This document shows, piece by piece, positions 63,947 through 64,000 of a DNA stretch of 64,000 bases (position 1 is its first letter; every line of letters starts with the position of its first letter). Source of the DNA: Mycobacterium sp. BK086 (lineage in GTDB: Bacteria; Actinomycetota; Actinomycetes; Mycobacteriales; Mycobacteriaceae); assembly GCA_004362315.1 (NCBI GenBank), contig SNWL01000003.1:310001-374000 (forward strand), in the 5' to 3' direction. A program made the translations under genes and the position numbers. Below the pieces are notes generated by a model. The model saw only the letters and a list, made by a program, of their open reading frames with translations, was not told the origin of the DNA and ran no database searches.

Positions 63947-64000
63947 CTAGCTCCGCGCGATCTCTGCGCGAACCGCCGCCAATGCCGCATCGATCCCGGC
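63947..64000 (-). CDS. alaS: C-terminal end of probable alanyl-tRNA synthetase (partial)
   Basis: From the right window edge to a TAG at 63947-63949, the minus strand encodes 17 residues, [17 protein letters not shown]. This fits the C-terminal end of AlaRS, and the order alaS-ruvX-mltG-aroE is the expected mycobacterial one. With only 17 residues visible the identification rests mainly on synteny. Confidence 0.55.
   Translation of the reverse strand, partial: AGIDAALAAVRAEIARS

Overview
The window is high-GC actinobacterial chromosome, almost certainly from a mycobacterium, most likely a rapid grower (Mycolicibacterium-like). The evidence is the LprG-P55 pair, mihF next to gmk, a PriA without helicase motifs, an EspC-like type VII secretion partner, a haemophore-type secreted protein, and a gene order that I recall (not checked here) as matching two M. 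tuberculosis segments: roughly Rv1379-Rv1415 (pyr to rib) and Rv2533c-Rv2555c (nusB to alaS). Here those two blocks are contiguous.

Layout. 1-1072: 3' part of ribBA. 1329-2714: mgtE. 2831-13197: an accessory island of three tandem paralogous surface or secreted proteins with cadherin/VCBS-like repeats, which separates ribBA from riboflavin synthase. 13513-20052: riboflavin synthase, the divergent lprG-P55 lipid export pair, a lysA-like decarboxylase, a DJ-1/PfpI protein, ribD and rpe. 20064-26758: rsmB, fmt, lemA, a DUF2207 membrane protein and priA. 26791-31354: a YhhN membrane protein, a lipase, a haemophore-like protein, a short-chain dehydrogenase and a Baeyer-Villiger-type monooxygenase. 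31367-33406: a tightly overlapping four-gene operon of ECF sigma factor, Ogt alkyltransferase, 2OG-Fe(II) oxygenase and a stand-alone Ada metal-binding domain. 33522-37396: metK, coaBC, rpoZ, gmk, mihF. 37866-46894: a small secreted protein and the complete pyr operon (pyrR-pyrB-pyrC-membrane protein-carA-carB-pyrF) with a PyrR RNA-binding hairpin in front of pyrR. 46986-51906: methyltransferase, serine hydrolase, acyl-CoA-dehydrogenase-like flavoprotein, WYL regulator, NTF2-like protein and TetR regulator. 51917-63941: nusB, efp, pepQ, membrane protein, metallo-hydrolase, aroQ-aroB-aroK-aroC, then a type VII secretion toxin/immunity locus (59147-60970), a prepilin peptidase, aroE, mltG, ruvX and the last codons of what is probably alaS.

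Most genes are core housekeeping genes on the minus strand, packed with ATGA, GTGA or TAATG overlaps. The unusual content lies in four places: the surface-protein island (with an in-frame stop followed by 39 more plausible codons, and a promoter-like motif shared by all three genes), the sigma/Ogt/2OG-oxygenase/Ada-domain operon, the toxin-immunity locus, and several strong inverted repeats. I saw no rRNA, tRNA, CRISPR array, insertion sequence or prophage.
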